Positions 17,853 through 27,458 of a stretch of DNA of 64,000 nt are shown piece by piece. The first letter of the stretch is position 1. Every line of letters begins with the position of its first letter. The stretch is from Micromonospora echinospora (GTDB lineage: Bacteria; Actinomycetota; Actinomycetes; Mycobacteriales; Micromonosporaceae), in assembly GCF_900091495.1 (NCBI RefSeq), contig NZ_LT607413.1, positions 4,045,001-4,109,000 of the forward strand, read 5' to 3'. Made by a program: the position numbers and the translations under genes. The notes under the pieces are model-generated. The model worked only from the letters and a program-made list of their open reading frames with translations, made no database searches and was not told where the DNA came from.

Positions 17853-18650
17853 GTGAGCTACGCCGACGTCAACGGGGTGCGTCTGTGGCACGAGAGCCAC
17901 GGGTCGGGCCCTCCGCTGGTCCTGCTGCACGGGGGCATCGGCACCGGGGAGATGTTCGCGTCGGCCCTGCCGGCGTTCACCGCGCACCGCCGGGTGATCA
18001 CCGTCGATCTCCAGGGGCACGGTCGGACGCCGGACGTGGACCGTCCGCTGCGCCACGAGGCGCTGGCCGACGACGTGGCCGCCCTGCTCGACCAGATCGG
18101 ACTGGCCGAAGCGGAGGTCATGGGGTACTCCCTCGGCGGCGCGGTCGCGCTGCGGACCGCGATCCAACATCCCGACCTGGTCCGCCGGCTGGTCTGCGTC
18201 TCCGCCCCGTGCCGCCGCGACGGGTGGTACCCCGAGGTGCTCGCCGGCATGGCGGGCATGGGGGAGAGGACCGCCGCCGAGAGCCGGGCCTCGGCGGCGT
18301 ACGCGCACCACACGCGGGTCGCCCCGAGACCGCAGGACTGGCCGGTGCTCTGGACCAAGCTGGGCGCCCTGCTGCGGCGTGACTACGACTGGTCCGCCGA
18401 GGTGGCCGCCCTGACCGTGCCGACCCTGCTGGTCTTCGCCGACGCGGACGCGGTGCGTACCGCCCACGTGGTGGAGTTCTTCGGTCTGCTCGGCGGCGGT
18501 CACCACGACGCCGGTCCGGACGGCGCCGACCGGCCCACGTCCCGGCTGGCCGTCCTGCCCGGCCACACCCACCACGACATCGTCGGCTCACCCGCCCTGC
18601 CGGCGGCCGTGCTGCCCTTCCTCACCCATCCGGTACGCCCACCCGGCTGA
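17853..18650 (+). CDS. Alpha/beta hydrolase
   Basis: A 265-residue alpha/beta-fold hydrolase. The oxyanion segment is PLVLLHGGIG, the nucleophile elbow is GYSLGG (Ser in G-x-S-x-G), the acid is probably in the LVFADADAV segment, and the catalytic His is in PGHTHHDI. GTG 17853 is chosen for GGAGGGG 5 nt before it and because the domain starts at once (YADVNGVRLWHESHG). It was chosen over an upstream extension of low-complexity sequence. The substrate is unknown. Confidence 0.9.
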   Translation: MSYADVNGVRLWHESHGSGPPLVLLHGGIGTGEMFASALPAFTAHRRVITVDLQGHGRTPDVDRPLRHEALADDVAALLDQIGLAEAEVMGYSLGGAVALRTAIQHPDLVRRLVCVSAPCRRDGWYPEVLAGMAGMGERTAAESRASAAYAHHTRVAPRPQDWPVLWTKLGALLRRDYDWSAEVAALTVPTLLVFADADAVRTAHVVEFFGLLGGGHHDAGPDGADRPTSRLAVLPGHTHHDIVGSPALPAAVLPFLTHPVRPPG

Positions 18651-18745
18651 TCCGTCCCGCTGCTGATCCGCCCCGCCCGACGCCGCCGCTGGCCGCCCGA
18701 CGCCCCGCCGCTGGCCCGCCTCCCGCACGCGTCGAGGGGCGTAGG

Positions 18746-19681
18746 TCAACGTAGGCGGTGGGCCAGCCAGGGCAGGAGCGCGTCGCCCTGGGCCCGCTGG
18801 AACGCCCGTACGGTGGGGATGCCGGGCGGTGCGGGCAGCCGGGCCGCGTCCAGGAAGAAGCCGGCCCACCCGGCGAGCACCCCGGTCACCGAGTCCGGGT
18901 CGACGTCGGCGGTCAGCGGCCGGGAGCGCAGCAGCGCCTCGGGGTCGTGCCCGCCGTACAGCGCGACGTTGACCAGCAGGATCACGCTGTCCAGCCAGGC
19001 CGGCCCCCGGCAGGCCCACGGCCAGTCGACCACCGTTACCCGGCCGGCCGCGTCGACCAGCAGGTTGTCCGCCCGTACGTCGACGTGGCAGAGCGTGTCC
19101 CCGGCCAACGCGGCGAGGCCCCGGTCGGCGGCGGCGCGCAGCGCGGCCAGGTGCCCCCGCGCCCACGGGTCGAGGTCGTCCGGCGGGTCGGCGGCGATCC
19201 GGTGCCAGCCGGCGAAGTCGTACCGCAGGCTCTCGGTGGCGGTGGGCGCGTGACCGGCCGGCGCGGGGGTGAGCACGGCGGCCAGCGCCGCCAGCGTGTC
19301 CAGGACGGCGGCCAGCTCGTCGGCGTGCCAGGGGGTGACCGGGTGACGGCCCTCGACGTCGGCGTAGACCAGCGCCACCCAGTCGCCGTCGTCGTGACAG
19401 CCGAGCAGCCGGGGCACCGGTGCGTGCGCGGGCAGGGTGGCGGCGTTGCGGGCCTCCTGCCGGTGCAGGTGCGGGCTGCGGTCGTTCTGGGCGGAGCTGA
19501 CCGCCTTGACGAAGGCGCGCCGGCCGTCGGCGGTGCGCACCCGGTCGGCGGTGCCGGGGGAGAAGCCGACCGGCTGGGACACCGCCGCCACGACCTCGCC
19601 CCCGACGATCCGCTCCACCTCCGTCCGCACCCCGGCCGGCAGGTCGGCCCAGCCGATCCGGCGGTTCGTGGTGGTGTTCAT
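18746..19681 (-). CDS. Aminoglycoside phosphotransferase-like kinase
   Basis: A 311-residue protein of the APH/choline kinase fold. The catalytic loop is HVDVRADNLLVD (H-x-D-x5-N) and the metal-binding Asp is in VTVVDWPWA. The Lys of AFVKAVSS is the likely ATP-contacting residue. It is a small-molecule kinase of unknown substrate; resistance activity cannot be assumed. ATG 19681 lies 210 bp from the divergent pyruvyl transferase gene. Confidence 0.85.
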   Translation of the reverse strand: MNTTTNRRIGWADLPAGVRTEVERIVGGEVVAAVSQPVGFSPGTADRVRTADGRRAFVKAVSSAQNDRSPHLHRQEARNAATLPAHAPVPRLLGCHDDGDWVALVYADVEGRHPVTPWHADELAAVLDTLAALAAVLTPAPAGHAPTATESLRYDFAGWHRIAADPPDDLDPWARGHLAALRAAADRGLAALAGDTLCHVDVRADNLLVDAAGRVTVVDWPWACRGPAWLDSVILLVNVALYGGHDPEALLRSRPLTADVDPDSVTGVLAGWAGFFLDAARLPAPPGIPTVRAFQRAQGDALLPWLAHRLR

Positions 19682-19891
19682 CCGTCCACGGTGGCCGGGC
19701 CGACCCCGGCGGGCAAGCGGATTGGTCGCCGCCCGTGGCCCGCCGGGGCCGGTCACGATCGGTTCCGGCGGGAGGCGCCGCGACCACCCCCGCCCGCCGC
19801 GAGCCAGCTACCGGGCCGGCACCGTGACCTGCGGGCAGGCATGGCCGGGGCCGGGACGGGTAGGCCCGGGAACCGGCGAGGGGAGGGCGGC

Positions 19892-21031
19892 ATGGGAGAG
19901 CTGACCATCGGCGTGCTGGGCTCCTACGGGGGGCGCAACCTCGGGGACGAGGCGATCCTGAGCGCCCTGCTGGCCGATCTGCGCGACCAGCAGCCCCGTG
20001 CCCGGATCGTCGTCTTCTCCCGTAACCCCACGCACACCCTGGCCCACCATCCGGGGGTGGAGGCGGTGCCGTGGGAGGGGGTGAGCCGGGTCGACTCGGC
20101 AGCCGTCCTCGACCGGCTCGACCTGCTCATCCTCGGCGGCGGCGGCATCCTCTACGACCGGGAGGCCCGCCGCTACCTGCGGGTGGTGCGGGTGGCCCAG
20201 GAACGCGGCCTGCCGCTGCTGACGTACGCGGTGGGGGTCGGGCCGCTGACCGAGGCGGTGGACTGCGGCATGGTCCGCGAGACGCTGACCAGCGCCACCG
20301 AGGTGACCGTGCGGGACGAGGAGTCCCGCGTGGTCCTGGAGGAGGCCGGCCTGCTCACCCCGATCACGGTCACCGCCGATCCGGCGTTCCTGCTGGAACC
20401 GGAGGACTTTCCCGCCCGACTGCTGCGTGAGGAGGGCGTACCGAACGGGAAGCGGCTGGTCGCGATGAGCGTACGGGAACCGGGCCGGGCCGCCGAGCGG
20501 TTGGACGTGGACGCGTACCACCGCCTGCTCGCCCAGGTCGGGGACTTCCTGGTGCACCGGATCGACGCCGATGTGGTCTTCGTGCCGATGGAACGCGACG
20601 ACATCCGCCACTCGCACGGCGTGATGTCCCACATGACCGCCGCCGAACGGGGGCGGATCCTGCACGGCGACTACTCACCACCGCAGGTGCTGGGCCTGAT
20701 GCGTCACTTCGACCTGGCCGTCGGGATGCGCCTGCACTTCCTGATCTTCGCGGCGAGGGCGAACATCCCGTTCCTGCCCCTGCCGTACGCCGGGAAGGTC
20801 TTCGACCTGGCCCAGCGGCTCGGCGTGCCGGCGCTCAAGGGGGTGGCCCGGGAGGTGGAGGGGCCGTTGCTGGCCGAGGTCGACCGGCTCTGGGACGAAC
20901 GCGACACGCGCGCCGAATCCGTCTCCCGACGGGTGGCGGAGATGTGCGAACAGGCCCGGAGCACCTCTCTCGTGACCCGGGCGGTGCTGGACGGTCTGCG
21001 GTCCCGCGCCCGCGCCCGGGTCACCGCCTGA
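19892..21031 (+). CDS. Polysaccharide pyruvyl transferase (CsaB-like)
   Basis: A 379-residue enzyme of the polysaccharide pyruvyl transferase family, which adds ketal-linked pyruvate from phosphoenolpyruvate to cell-wall sugars. Family marks are IGVLGSYGGRNLGDEAILSA at the N-terminus, LLILGGGGILYD, and the C-terminal MRLHFLIFAARANIPFLPLPYAGKV. CsaB pyruvylation anchors S-layer proteins in Firmicutes, and similar enzymes decorate actinomycete wall polymers. ATG 19892 is supported by GAGGGGAGGGCGGC just upstream. Confidence 0.9.
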   Translation: MGELTIGVLGSYGGRNLGDEAILSALLADLRDQQPRARIVVFSRNPTHTLAHHPGVEAVPWEGVSRVDSAAVLDRLDLLILGGGGILYDREARRYLRVVRVAQERGLPLLTYAVGVGPLTEAVDCGMVRETLTSATEVTVRDEESRVVLEEAGLLTPITVTADPAFLLEPEDFPARLLREEGVPNGKRLVAMSVREPGRAAERLDVDAYHRLLAQVGDFLVHRIDADVVFVPMERDDIRHSHGVMSHMTAAERGRILHGDYSPPQVLGLMRHFDLAVGMRLHFLIFAARANIPFLPLPYAGKVFDLAQRLGVPALKGVAREVEGPLLAEVDRLWDERDTRAESVSRRVAEMCEQARSTSLVTRAVLDGLRSRARARVTA

Positions 21032-21086
21032 GCGCCGTTTCCGCCCGCGCTGCCTCGGCACCGCCTGAGCGCCGTTCCCGCCGGGC

Positions 21087-21290
21087 TCAGGTGGCGGGGC
21101 CGCGCCAGCAGTAGCGCCAGGTCGGTTCGCCCTCGGCAGACTCAAGTTCGTAGATCTCCGCGTTGGCCAGCCCGGCGGCGCCGAGGTGGTGGTGGGTCAA
21201 CGGCGGACGGCCGTTCGGGTCCAGTTCGACGGTGACGGTCTCGCCGTCGAAGGCGCCGCCCACCAGGGGAATCTCTGCCGTGGATGCCAT
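21087..21290 (-). CDS. Small hypothetical protein
   Basis: A 67-residue protein that looks like a small beta-rich domain: MASTAEIPLVGGAFDGETVTVELDPNGRPPLTHHHLGAAGLANAEIYELESAEGEPTWRYCWRGPAT. The pattern 'GGAFDG...YELES...WRYCWRG' is familiar from many short actinobacterial hypothetical proteins with no assigned role. The start may also be three codons upstream at 21299. It is convergent with the pyruvyl transferase and divergent from the DinB gene. Confidence 0.7.
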   Translation of the reverse strand: MASTAEIPLVGGAFDGETVTVELDPNGRPPLTHHHLGAAGLANAEIYELESAEGEPTWRYCWRGPAT

Positions 21291-21457
21291 GGCCCCCATC
21301 CTGCACGCACCCCGGTCGACCCGCACGGCTATGCCACGACCGGGCACCTGTCGGCAGCGGCGGGGGAGTCCGTCGCGCGGGCCCCGGAGTGCGGAATCGG
21401 CGTTCCCGGGCGGAAAAGGGACCGCAGGACGTCGGCGTCCCTCGCTACGGTCCACGC

Positions 21458-21991
21458 ATGGCCGAGACCACGATCCACCCGTCCATCGATCCCACGCTCG
21501 CCCCGGTGATCGCCCGCACCGGCGACGAGCGGGCCGTGCTGGAGGCCTTCCTCGACCTGCACCGGCAGGTGGTGCTCAGCAAGCTGCGGGGCCTCACCTC
21601 CACCGACGCGACCCGCCGGCTGGTGCCCTCCGACACGACAGTCGCCGGGGTGGTCAAGCACCTCACGATGGTGGAGGCGAACTGGTTCCCCCGCCTGCTC
21701 GCCCCCGCACCGGGCGAGGAGCACGTGTTCTCCGCCGAGGCGGGCCGGCGCAGCTGGACCGTCGACCCGGAGGACACCGTCGAACGGCTGTCCGCCGGGT
21801 ACGAGGCGGCCTGCGCCCGGTCCCGCGAGGTCGCCGCCCGGTTCCCGCTCGACCACGTGGTGCCGCAGCCGCAACTCGGCGAGGTGAACCTGCGCTGGAT
21901 CTACGTGCACATGATCGAGGAGACCGCCCGGCACGCCGGCCACGCGGACATCCTGCGGGAACTGACCGACGGGGCGACCGGAACGGTGTGA
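21458..21991 (+). CDS. DinB family protein (DUF664 type)
   Basis: A 177-residue four-helix DinB-fold protein. Metal-binding histidines are in VVKHLTMVEANWFPRLL and HMIEETARHAGHADILRE, matching the DUF664 branch that includes bacillithiol/mycothiol-dependent transferases. A thiol S-transferase role is possible but not shown. ATG 21458 begins with MAETTIHPSIDPTLAP. Confidence 0.87.
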   Translation: MAETTIHPSIDPTLAPVIARTGDERAVLEAFLDLHRQVVLSKLRGLTSTDATRRLVPSDTTVAGVVKHLTMVEANWFPRLLAPAPGEEHVFSAEAGRRSWTVDPEDTVERLSAGYEAACARSREVAARFPLDHVVPQPQLGEVNLRWIYVHMIEETARHAGHADILRELTDGATGTV

Positions 21992-22004
21992 CCGGGGACG
22001 GGTC

Positions 22005-22877
22005 TCACGGCTGCGGGAGCAGTCCCGGGGGGTACTCCATGCCGTCGTGGGCGCACGCCGCCGCCGCCACCTCCGCCGCGTACCGGGCCGCTGTCTCCGG
22101 GGCGTCGCCGCGCAGCCGGCCGGCGAGGAACCCGGTCGCGAAGGCGTCCCCGGCGCCGTTGCTGTCCACCACCGGCGCGGGCGGCGTCGCCGCCGGCACC
22201 CGGACCGGCGGGTGGCCCGGCCGGTACAGCGCCGCGCCGTCCGCGCCGTGGGTGACCACCACGGTCCGGGGCGTCAGCGCGGTGGCCGTCTCGGCGGCGA
22301 CCGCGCCCAGCCGCACCCCGCTGACGAAGACCAGGTCGGCGACCTCGGCGAAGGGCCGGTGGTAGGGGTTCCGGCCGTCCCAGTCGTGCAGGTCCGTCGA
22401 GACGCCGACCCCCTCTGGGAGGGCGGCACGCAGGGTCGGCAGCAGGTCGCGCGTCCAATCCATGATCGACACGTGTACGTGGGTCGCCCGCGCGACCAGC
22501 GCCGCCAGCTCGTCGGCGGTGAACGGGGGCGGCCCCTGCCACGGGCGGGAGTCGTAGAGCGACATGCGCCGTCCGGCGGGGTCGACCAGGTTCACCGACC
22601 GTCGGGTGCCCCGGTCGTCCGTCCGCAGCACCGTCGTGGCGTCCGTGCGGGCCAGCGCCGCCCGGATCACGTCACCGGGCGGGTCGTCGCCGATGACGTC
22701 GACCACGGTCACCCGCAGTCCGAGCGCGTGCGCGGCGAGCGCCACCCCCGCACCGGTGTTGCCGATCCGCAGGTCGACGGGGTCCACGTGGAGGGAGTCG
22801 GCCAGGGGCAGCGGAAGCGCGGGTACGCGTACCCGTACGTCCACGCCGAGACCGCCGATCACCAGAAGTCCGGACAC
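22005..22877 (-). CDS. PfkB family carbohydrate kinase
   Basis: A 290-residue ribokinase-fold sugar kinase. It has the first PfkB signature around RIGNTGAGVALAAHALG and the second, with the catalytic Asp, at DSNGAGDAFATGFLAGRL. The substrate is unknown: ribose, adenosine or another sugar are all possible. GTG 22877 gives SGLLVIGGLGVDVRV, the normal N-terminal strand of the fold. It is divergent from the SNF2 gene, with only 63 bp between the starts. Confidence 0.88.
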   Translation of the reverse strand: MSGLLVIGGLGVDVRVRVPALPLPLADSLHVDPVDLRIGNTGAGVALAAHALGLRVTVVDVIGDDPPGDVIRAALARTDATTVLRTDDRGTRRSVNLVDPAGRRMSLYDSRPWQGPPPFTADELAALVARATHVHVSIMDWTRDLLPTLRAALPEGVGVSTDLHDWDGRNPYHRPFAEVADLVFVSGVRLGAVAAETATALTPRTVVVTHGADGAALYRPGHPPVRVPAATPPAPVVDSNGAGDAFATGFLAGRLRGDAPETAARYAAEVAAAACAHDGMEYPPGLLPQP

Positions 22878-22940
22878 GGCGCCGACGGTATCCCGGACCG
22901 CCTCACTATCCTGTCCCGGGGCGACGACGAGGGGAGACGT

Positions 22941-25900
22941 GTGCTGCTCATCCACGGGGTGTGGCTGGTCGGCGTCGGGCTCGCCCTCTGGGCCGAGGAG
23001 AGCACCGGCCCGTCGCGTCCGCCCCGACGTGCCGGCCGTCCTCCGCGGGAACGTCCGCACCCCTTCGCCGCCGACCACGCCGCGCTGGCTGCCGCGCTCG
23101 GTCCGGCTGCCGCGTCCGCCACCCACGGCTCGACGGCGCTCGTCCTGCCCACCCGGGGTGGCGCGCCGCTCGACTCGCCGGAACTGGTCCGTACCGCCGC
23201 CGTGGACCCGGTCCGCGGCGCGGTCACCCTGGCCCGCTGGCGGGTGCCCACCCTGGGGTACGCCCCGGCCGACGCCCTCGCCGTGCTTGCTCGGATCGAC
23301 GGGTACGCCGGGACGCCCGGCGCCGGCCTGCGGCACCTCGCCGAGCTGTCCGCCTTCGCCGCCGATCTGGTGGCCCGGGGGCGCGTCCTGCCGGTCGTGG
23401 CCGACGACGACCGGCCGGGCCGGGACCGCACCAACGGGGCCCTCGCCTGCTGGCATCCCCTACTCACCGGCGCGGACGCCGGCTGGGCGCGGGCGCTCAC
23501 CCTGGCCCTGCCGCCGTCGGTCCGTGCCGCGGCACCGCTCGCCGGGGGCGGGCCGGGCCCGGCGGGGCGGACCGACGACAGCATGTCGGGTCGGCGCGGT
23601 CGGGTCGCCGGTGGCACGTCGAGCCGGGCCGACGGTGCCCCGAGTCCGGCCGACGTGGTCGCCGACGCGCTCGACGCGCTCACCGACGCCGCCGCCCGGG
23701 CCGCCCTGGACGGCCTCCGGCTGCCCGGCACCGGACGGCGTGACCCGGTCGCCGCCTGGTTGACCGCGCTGACCGGTCCTCGGCCCGGGTTCGCCGTCGA
23801 TCCGGTCGACCGCGAGGCGCTCCGGGCCGGGCTGCACGCCTGGCAGCGGGACGCGGTCGGTAGTCCGGTCCGGGCCAGCTTCCGGCTGACCGAGCCGCCG
23901 ACCGTCGCGGACGCCTTCGACGACGTGGACGCCCCCGACGCCCCGACCGCTTGCGACGCCCCGACCGCCTCCGACGGCCCAACCGCCTCCGACGCCCCGA
24001 CCGCCCCGACCGCGCCGGACGATCCCGCCGATCGGGGCGTCTGGCGGGTCGAGTTCGGGTTGCAGGCCGCCGACGAGCCGGGCCTGCTGGTCGATGCCGA
24101 GTCGATCTGGCGTGACCCGGCGAGCGCCACCGTGTTCGCGGACCGGCTCGACGCCCCGCAGGAGACGCTCCTGGCCGAGCTGGGCCGGGCCAGCCGGCTC
24201 TGGCCGGAGCTGGACGGCGCGTTGCGTACCGCGGCTCCGGAGGCCCTGGAGCTCGATGCCGAGGGGGCGCACCGCTTCCTCCGGGAGGGCGCCCCGGTGC
24301 TGCACGCCGCCGGCTTCGGGGTGCTGCTGCCCGGCTGGTGGCACCGCCCGGGTGCCCGGCTCGGCGCGCGCCTGCAGGCCCGTAGCCGGACCGCCCCGGG
24401 CACCGTGGCGACCCCTGGCGGCGTCGGGCTCGACGCCCTGGTGGACTACCGCTGGGAGCTGGCCCTGGGCGACCAGCCGTTGACCGCCGAGGAACTGGCT
24501 GCGTTGGCGGAACGGAAGAGCCCGCTGGTCCGGCTGCGCGGGCAGTGGGTCGAGTTGGACCCGAAGCGGCTCGCCGCCGGTCTGCGGCTGCTCCGTTCCT
24601 CCGGTGAGCTGACCGTGGCCGACCTGCTCCGGCTCGGCCTGGCCGACGGCGACGACGCGTCCCTGCCGGTACTGGAGATCAGCGCTGATGGCGCGCTCGG
24701 CGACCTGCTCTCCGGGGAGGCGGAGCGGCGGCTCGCCCCGCTGGACCCGCCGCCGGGCTTCACCGGCGAGCTGCGGCCGTACCAGCGGCGGGGGCTGGCC
24801 TGGCTGGCCTTCCTCCAGTCCCTCGGGCTGGGCGCGGTCCTCGCCGACGACATGGGGCTCGGCAAGACGGTGCAACTGCTCGCCCTGCTCGCCGCCGACT
24901 CGCCGGAGGTCGGGCCGACCCTGCTGGTCTGCCCGATGTCGCTGGTCGGCAACTGGCAGCGGGAGGCCGCCCGGTTCACCCCGAAGCTGCGGGTGCGGGT
25001 GCACCACGGCGCGGACCGGGCGCGGGGCGAGCGGTTCGCCGAGGCGGTGCAGGACACGGACCTGATGATCACCACGTACGCGGTGGCCGCCCGGGACGCG
25101 GTCGCGCTGGCCGGTATCGACTGGCACCGGGTGGTGGTGGACGAGGCGCAGGCGATCAAGAACGCGGCCACCCGTCAGGCCGAGGCGGTCCGGGCGCTGC
25201 CCGCCCGGCACCGGATCGCGGTCACCGGTACGCCGGTGGAGAACCGTCTCGCCGACCTCTGGTCGATCATGCAGTTCGCCAATCCCGGCCTGCTCGGCCC
25301 GGCCGCCTCCTTCCGGAGGTCGTACGCCGAGCCGATCGAGCGCCACGGCGACGAGGAGACGGCCGGGCGACTGCGCCGGGTCACCGGGCCGTTCGTGCTG
25401 CGGCGGCTCAAGACCGACTCGTCGATCATCTCGGACCTGCCGGAGAAGCTGGAGATGGAGGTGCTCTGCAACCTCACCGCCGAGCAGGCCGCGCTCTACC
25501 AGGCAGTGGTCGACGACATGCTGGCGAAGATCGAGTCCAGCGACGGGATCGAGCGGCGCGGTCTGGTGCTGGCCACCATGACCAAGCTGAAACAGGTCTG
25601 CAACCATCCGGCCCACCTGCTGCGCGACGGCTCGGCGTTGCCCGGCCGCTCGGGCAAGCTGGCCCGGCTGGAGGAGATCCTCGACGAGGTCCTCGCGGCG
25701 GGGGAGAAGGCGCTGCTGTTCAGCCAGTACGCCGAGTTCGGCGGCATGCTGCGCGGGCACCTGTCGGCCCGGTTCGGCCGGGAGGTGCTCTTCCTGCACG
25801 GCGGGGTCGGCAAGGCCGACCGGGACGAGATGGTCACCGGCTTCCAGTCCCCGGACGGCCCCGCGCTGTTCGTGCTCTCCCTCAAGGCCGGCGGCACCGG

Positions 25901-26189
25901 GCTCACCCTGACCGCCGCGAACCACGTGGTGCACGTGGACCGGTGGTGGAACCCGGCGGTGGAGGACCAGGCGACCGACCGGGCGTTCCGGATCGGGCAG
26001 CGTCGCCGCGTGCAGGTCCGCAAGTTCGTCTGCGCCGGCACGGTGGAGGAGAAGGTCGCCGCCATGATCGCCGAGAAGCGCGGGCTGGCCGCGCGGGTCG
26101 TGGGCAGCGGCGAGCAGTGGTTGACCGAGTTGTCCACCGCTGACCTGCGTGACCTGCTCACCCTCGCCCCGCAGGCGGTGGTCGAGTGA
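22941..26189 (+). CDS. SNF2-family DEAD/DEAH-box helicase
   Basis: A 1082-residue ATP-dependent translocase. The N-terminal half (about 1-600) is the large helicase-associated SNF2-N region of bacterial homologues, interrupted near residue 330 by an acidic Ala/Pro/Thr stretch with repeats of DAPTA. The ATPase core has Walker A DMGLGKT (Lys642), DEAQ (734-737), TGTPVENRLADLW and the C-terminal lobe with FSQYAEFGGML and VDRWWNPAVEDQATDRAFRIGQ. It likely remodels or tracks along DNA. GTG 22941 has GGGGAG 4 nt upstream. It overlaps the SWIM gene by 4 nt. Confidence 0.93.
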   Translation: MLLIHGVWLVGVGLALWAEESTGPSRPPRRAGRPPRERPHPFAADHAALAAALGPAAASATHGSTALVLPTRGGAPLDSPELVRTAAVDPVRGAVTLARWRVPTLGYAPADALAVLARIDGYAGTPGAGLRHLAELSAFAADLVARGRVLPVVADDDRPGRDRTNGALACWHPLLTGADAGWARALTLALPPSVRAAAPLAGGGPGPAGRTDDSMSGRRGRVAGGTSSRADGAPSPADVVADALDALTDAAARAALDGLRLPGTGRRDPVAAWLTALTGPRPGFAVDPVDREALRAGLHAWQRDAVGSPVRASFRLTEPPTVADAFDDVDAPDAPTACDAPTASDGPTASDAPTAPTAPDDPADRGVWRVEFGLQAADEPGLLVDAESIWRDPASATVFADRLDAPQETLLAELGRASRLWPELDGALRTAAPEALELDAEGAHRFLREGAPVLHAAGFGVLLPGWWHRPGARLGARLQARSRTAPGTVATPGGVGLDALVDYRWELALGDQPLTAEELAALAERKSPLVRLRGQWVELDPKRLAAGLRLLRSSGELTVADLLRLGLADGDDASLPVLEISADGALGDLLSGEAERRLAPLDPPPGFTGELRPYQRRGLAWLAFLQSLGLGAVLADDMGLGKTVQLLALLAADSPEVGPTLLVCPMSLVGNWQREAARFTPKLRVRVHHGADRARGERFAEAVQDTDLMITTYAVAARDAVALAGIDWHRVVVDEAQAIKNAATRQAEAVRALPARHRIAVTGTPVENRLADLWSIMQFANPGLLGPAASFRRSYAEPIERHGDEETAGRLRRVTGPFVLRRLKTDSSIISDLPEKLEMEVLCNLTAEQAALYQAVVDDMLAKIESSDGIERRGLVLATMTKLKQVCNHPAHLLRDGSALPGRSGKLARLEEILDEVLAAGEKALLFSQYAEFGGMLRGHLSARFGREVLFLHGGVGKADRDEMVTGFQSPDGPALFVLSLKAGGTGLTLTAANHVVHVDRWWNPAVEDQATDRAFRIGQRRRVQVRKFVCAGTVEEKVAAMIAEKRGLAARVVGSGEQWLTELSTADLRDLLTLAPQAVVE

Positions 26190-27382
26190 GCCCCGCCGAG
26201 CGGCGGTTCGCCGACTACGGTCCACCCCGCCGCGTCACCGGGGGACTACGGGCCCGCAGCAGCCGGGGCGCGATCGGTCAGTCCTGGTGGTCCCGGCGGT
26301 TCGTGGAGGTGCTGGAGTCCTTCGCGCTGGGCACCCGGCTGACCCGGGGACGTGCCTACGCCCGCGCCGGCCAGGTGCTCGCCCTGGACGTCGCGCCCGG
26401 CGCGGTCACCGCCGTGGTGCAGGGCTCCCGACCCCGGCCGTACCAGGTCCGCATCGAGCTGGCCCGGTTCCCGGAACCGGTCTGGACGCGCCTGGAGGAG
26501 GCCCTGGCCGCGCAGGCGTTCTTCAGCGCCCGGCTGCTCGCCGGCGACCTTCCCGGCGAGCTGGAGGAGCTGTTCACCTCCGTCGGCGCGCCCCTGTTCC
26601 CGGCCGGTGTCGGCGAGCTGGACCAGCACTGTTCCTGCCCCGACGTCGCGGTGCCCTGCAAGCATCTGGCGGCCACCTTCTACCTGCTGGCCGAGGCGTT
26701 CGACGCCGACCCGTTCCGGCTGCTGCACTGGCGCGGCCGGAGTCGTGCGGAACTGCTCGACCGGCTCCGCGCCCTGCGCGGCGCGGCCACGTCCCACCCG
26801 GGTCCGGCCACTACCGCGCCGGTCGGCACGTCGACGGGACCGGGCGGCGGGCGGCCGGCCGCCGAGCCCACCACCGGGTCGGCCGCACCCCGTGCGGCCG
26901 GTGCCGGACGGGTGCTCGGCGACCTGCCCGACCCGCCCCTGGTCGACCAGGTGGACCGGTTCTGGCTGCCGCCGGTGCCCCTGCCCGAGCGTCCGCCGAC
27001 CCTGGCCACGGAGCCGGAGCTGGTGCTGCGCCAGCTCGGGCCGCCGGACAGCGCGCTCGGCGGGCCGGGCCTGACCGAGCGGTTGCGCCGGGCGTACCGA
27101 CGCTTCGGCACGACCGAAGCCGGCACGACCGAAGCGGGCACGTTCGAAGCGGGCACGTTCGAAGCCGGCACGACCGACGACAGCACGTTCGGAGCGGGCA
27201 CGTTCGAAGCGGGCACGACCGACGACAGCGCGAGCGAAGCCGGCACGACCGACGACGGTACGACCGGCGACAGCGCGATCCACGGCGGCACGACCGACAG
27301 CGGCGTGGTCGGCGCCGGCCCCGTCGGTCCGTCCGGCAGTGGTCCGTCCGGTGCCGACTCCGCCGAGGACGGTCGGGAGTGA
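26186..27382 (+). CDS. SWIM zinc-finger protein with repetitive acidic tail
   Basis: A 398-residue protein translationally coupled (GTGA overlap) to the SNF2 helicase. The SWIM motif CSCPDVAVPCKH (C-x-C-x(n)-C-x-H) lies at about residues 152-163 and would bind zinc and nucleic acid or protein. SNF2 plus SWIM is a recurrent actinobacterial pair, so they probably act together. The C-terminus (about 308-390) is a low-complexity tail of five-residue repeats GTTEA/GTFEA/GTTDD, rich in acidic and Thr residues, unlike the rest of the protein. Confidence 0.88.
   Translation: MSPAERRFADYGPPRRVTGGLRARSSRGAIGQSWWSRRFVEVLESFALGTRLTRGRAYARAGQVLALDVAPGAVTAVVQGSRPRPYQVRIELARFPEPVWTRLEEALAAQAFFSARLLAGDLPGELEELFTSVGAPLFPAGVGELDQHCSCPDVAVPCKHLAATFYLLAEAFDADPFRLLHWRGRSRAELLDRLRALRGAATSHPGPATTAPVGTSTGPGGGRPAAEPTTGSAAPRAAGAGRVLGDLPDPPLVDQVDRFWLPPVPLPERPPTLATEPELVLRQLGPPDSALGGPGLTERLRRAYRRFGTTEAGTTEAGTFEAGTFEAGTTDDSTFGAGTFEAGTTDDSASEAGTTDDGTTGDSAIHGGTTDSGVVGAGPVGPSGSGPSGADSAEDGRE
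27107..27330. repeat. 15-bp tandem repeats coding the SWIM protein tail
   Basis: About twelve imperfect copies of a 15-bp unit (GGCACGACCGAAGCC and variants) in frame. Each codes GT-T/F-E/D-A/D. Copy number is likely to vary between strains by slippage. Confidence 0.8.
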
Positions 27383-27458
27383 CGGCGACCCGCCCCCCGG
27401 CGGGGCCGGCGGTGAAGCCGTCCGGGGCGAGAAGCGGCCCGGTGGGACCGGTGGGCCG

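Noticed and set aside
18746..19681. Antibiotic-resistance aminoglycoside kinase
   Set aside because: The APH fold alone does not show drug specificity; no resistance cassette or mobile context surrounds it.
23460..26225. Minus-strand frame of 921 codons antisense to the SNF2 helicase
   Set aside because: Low-complexity, no motifs; the plus strand carries full SNF2 motifs.
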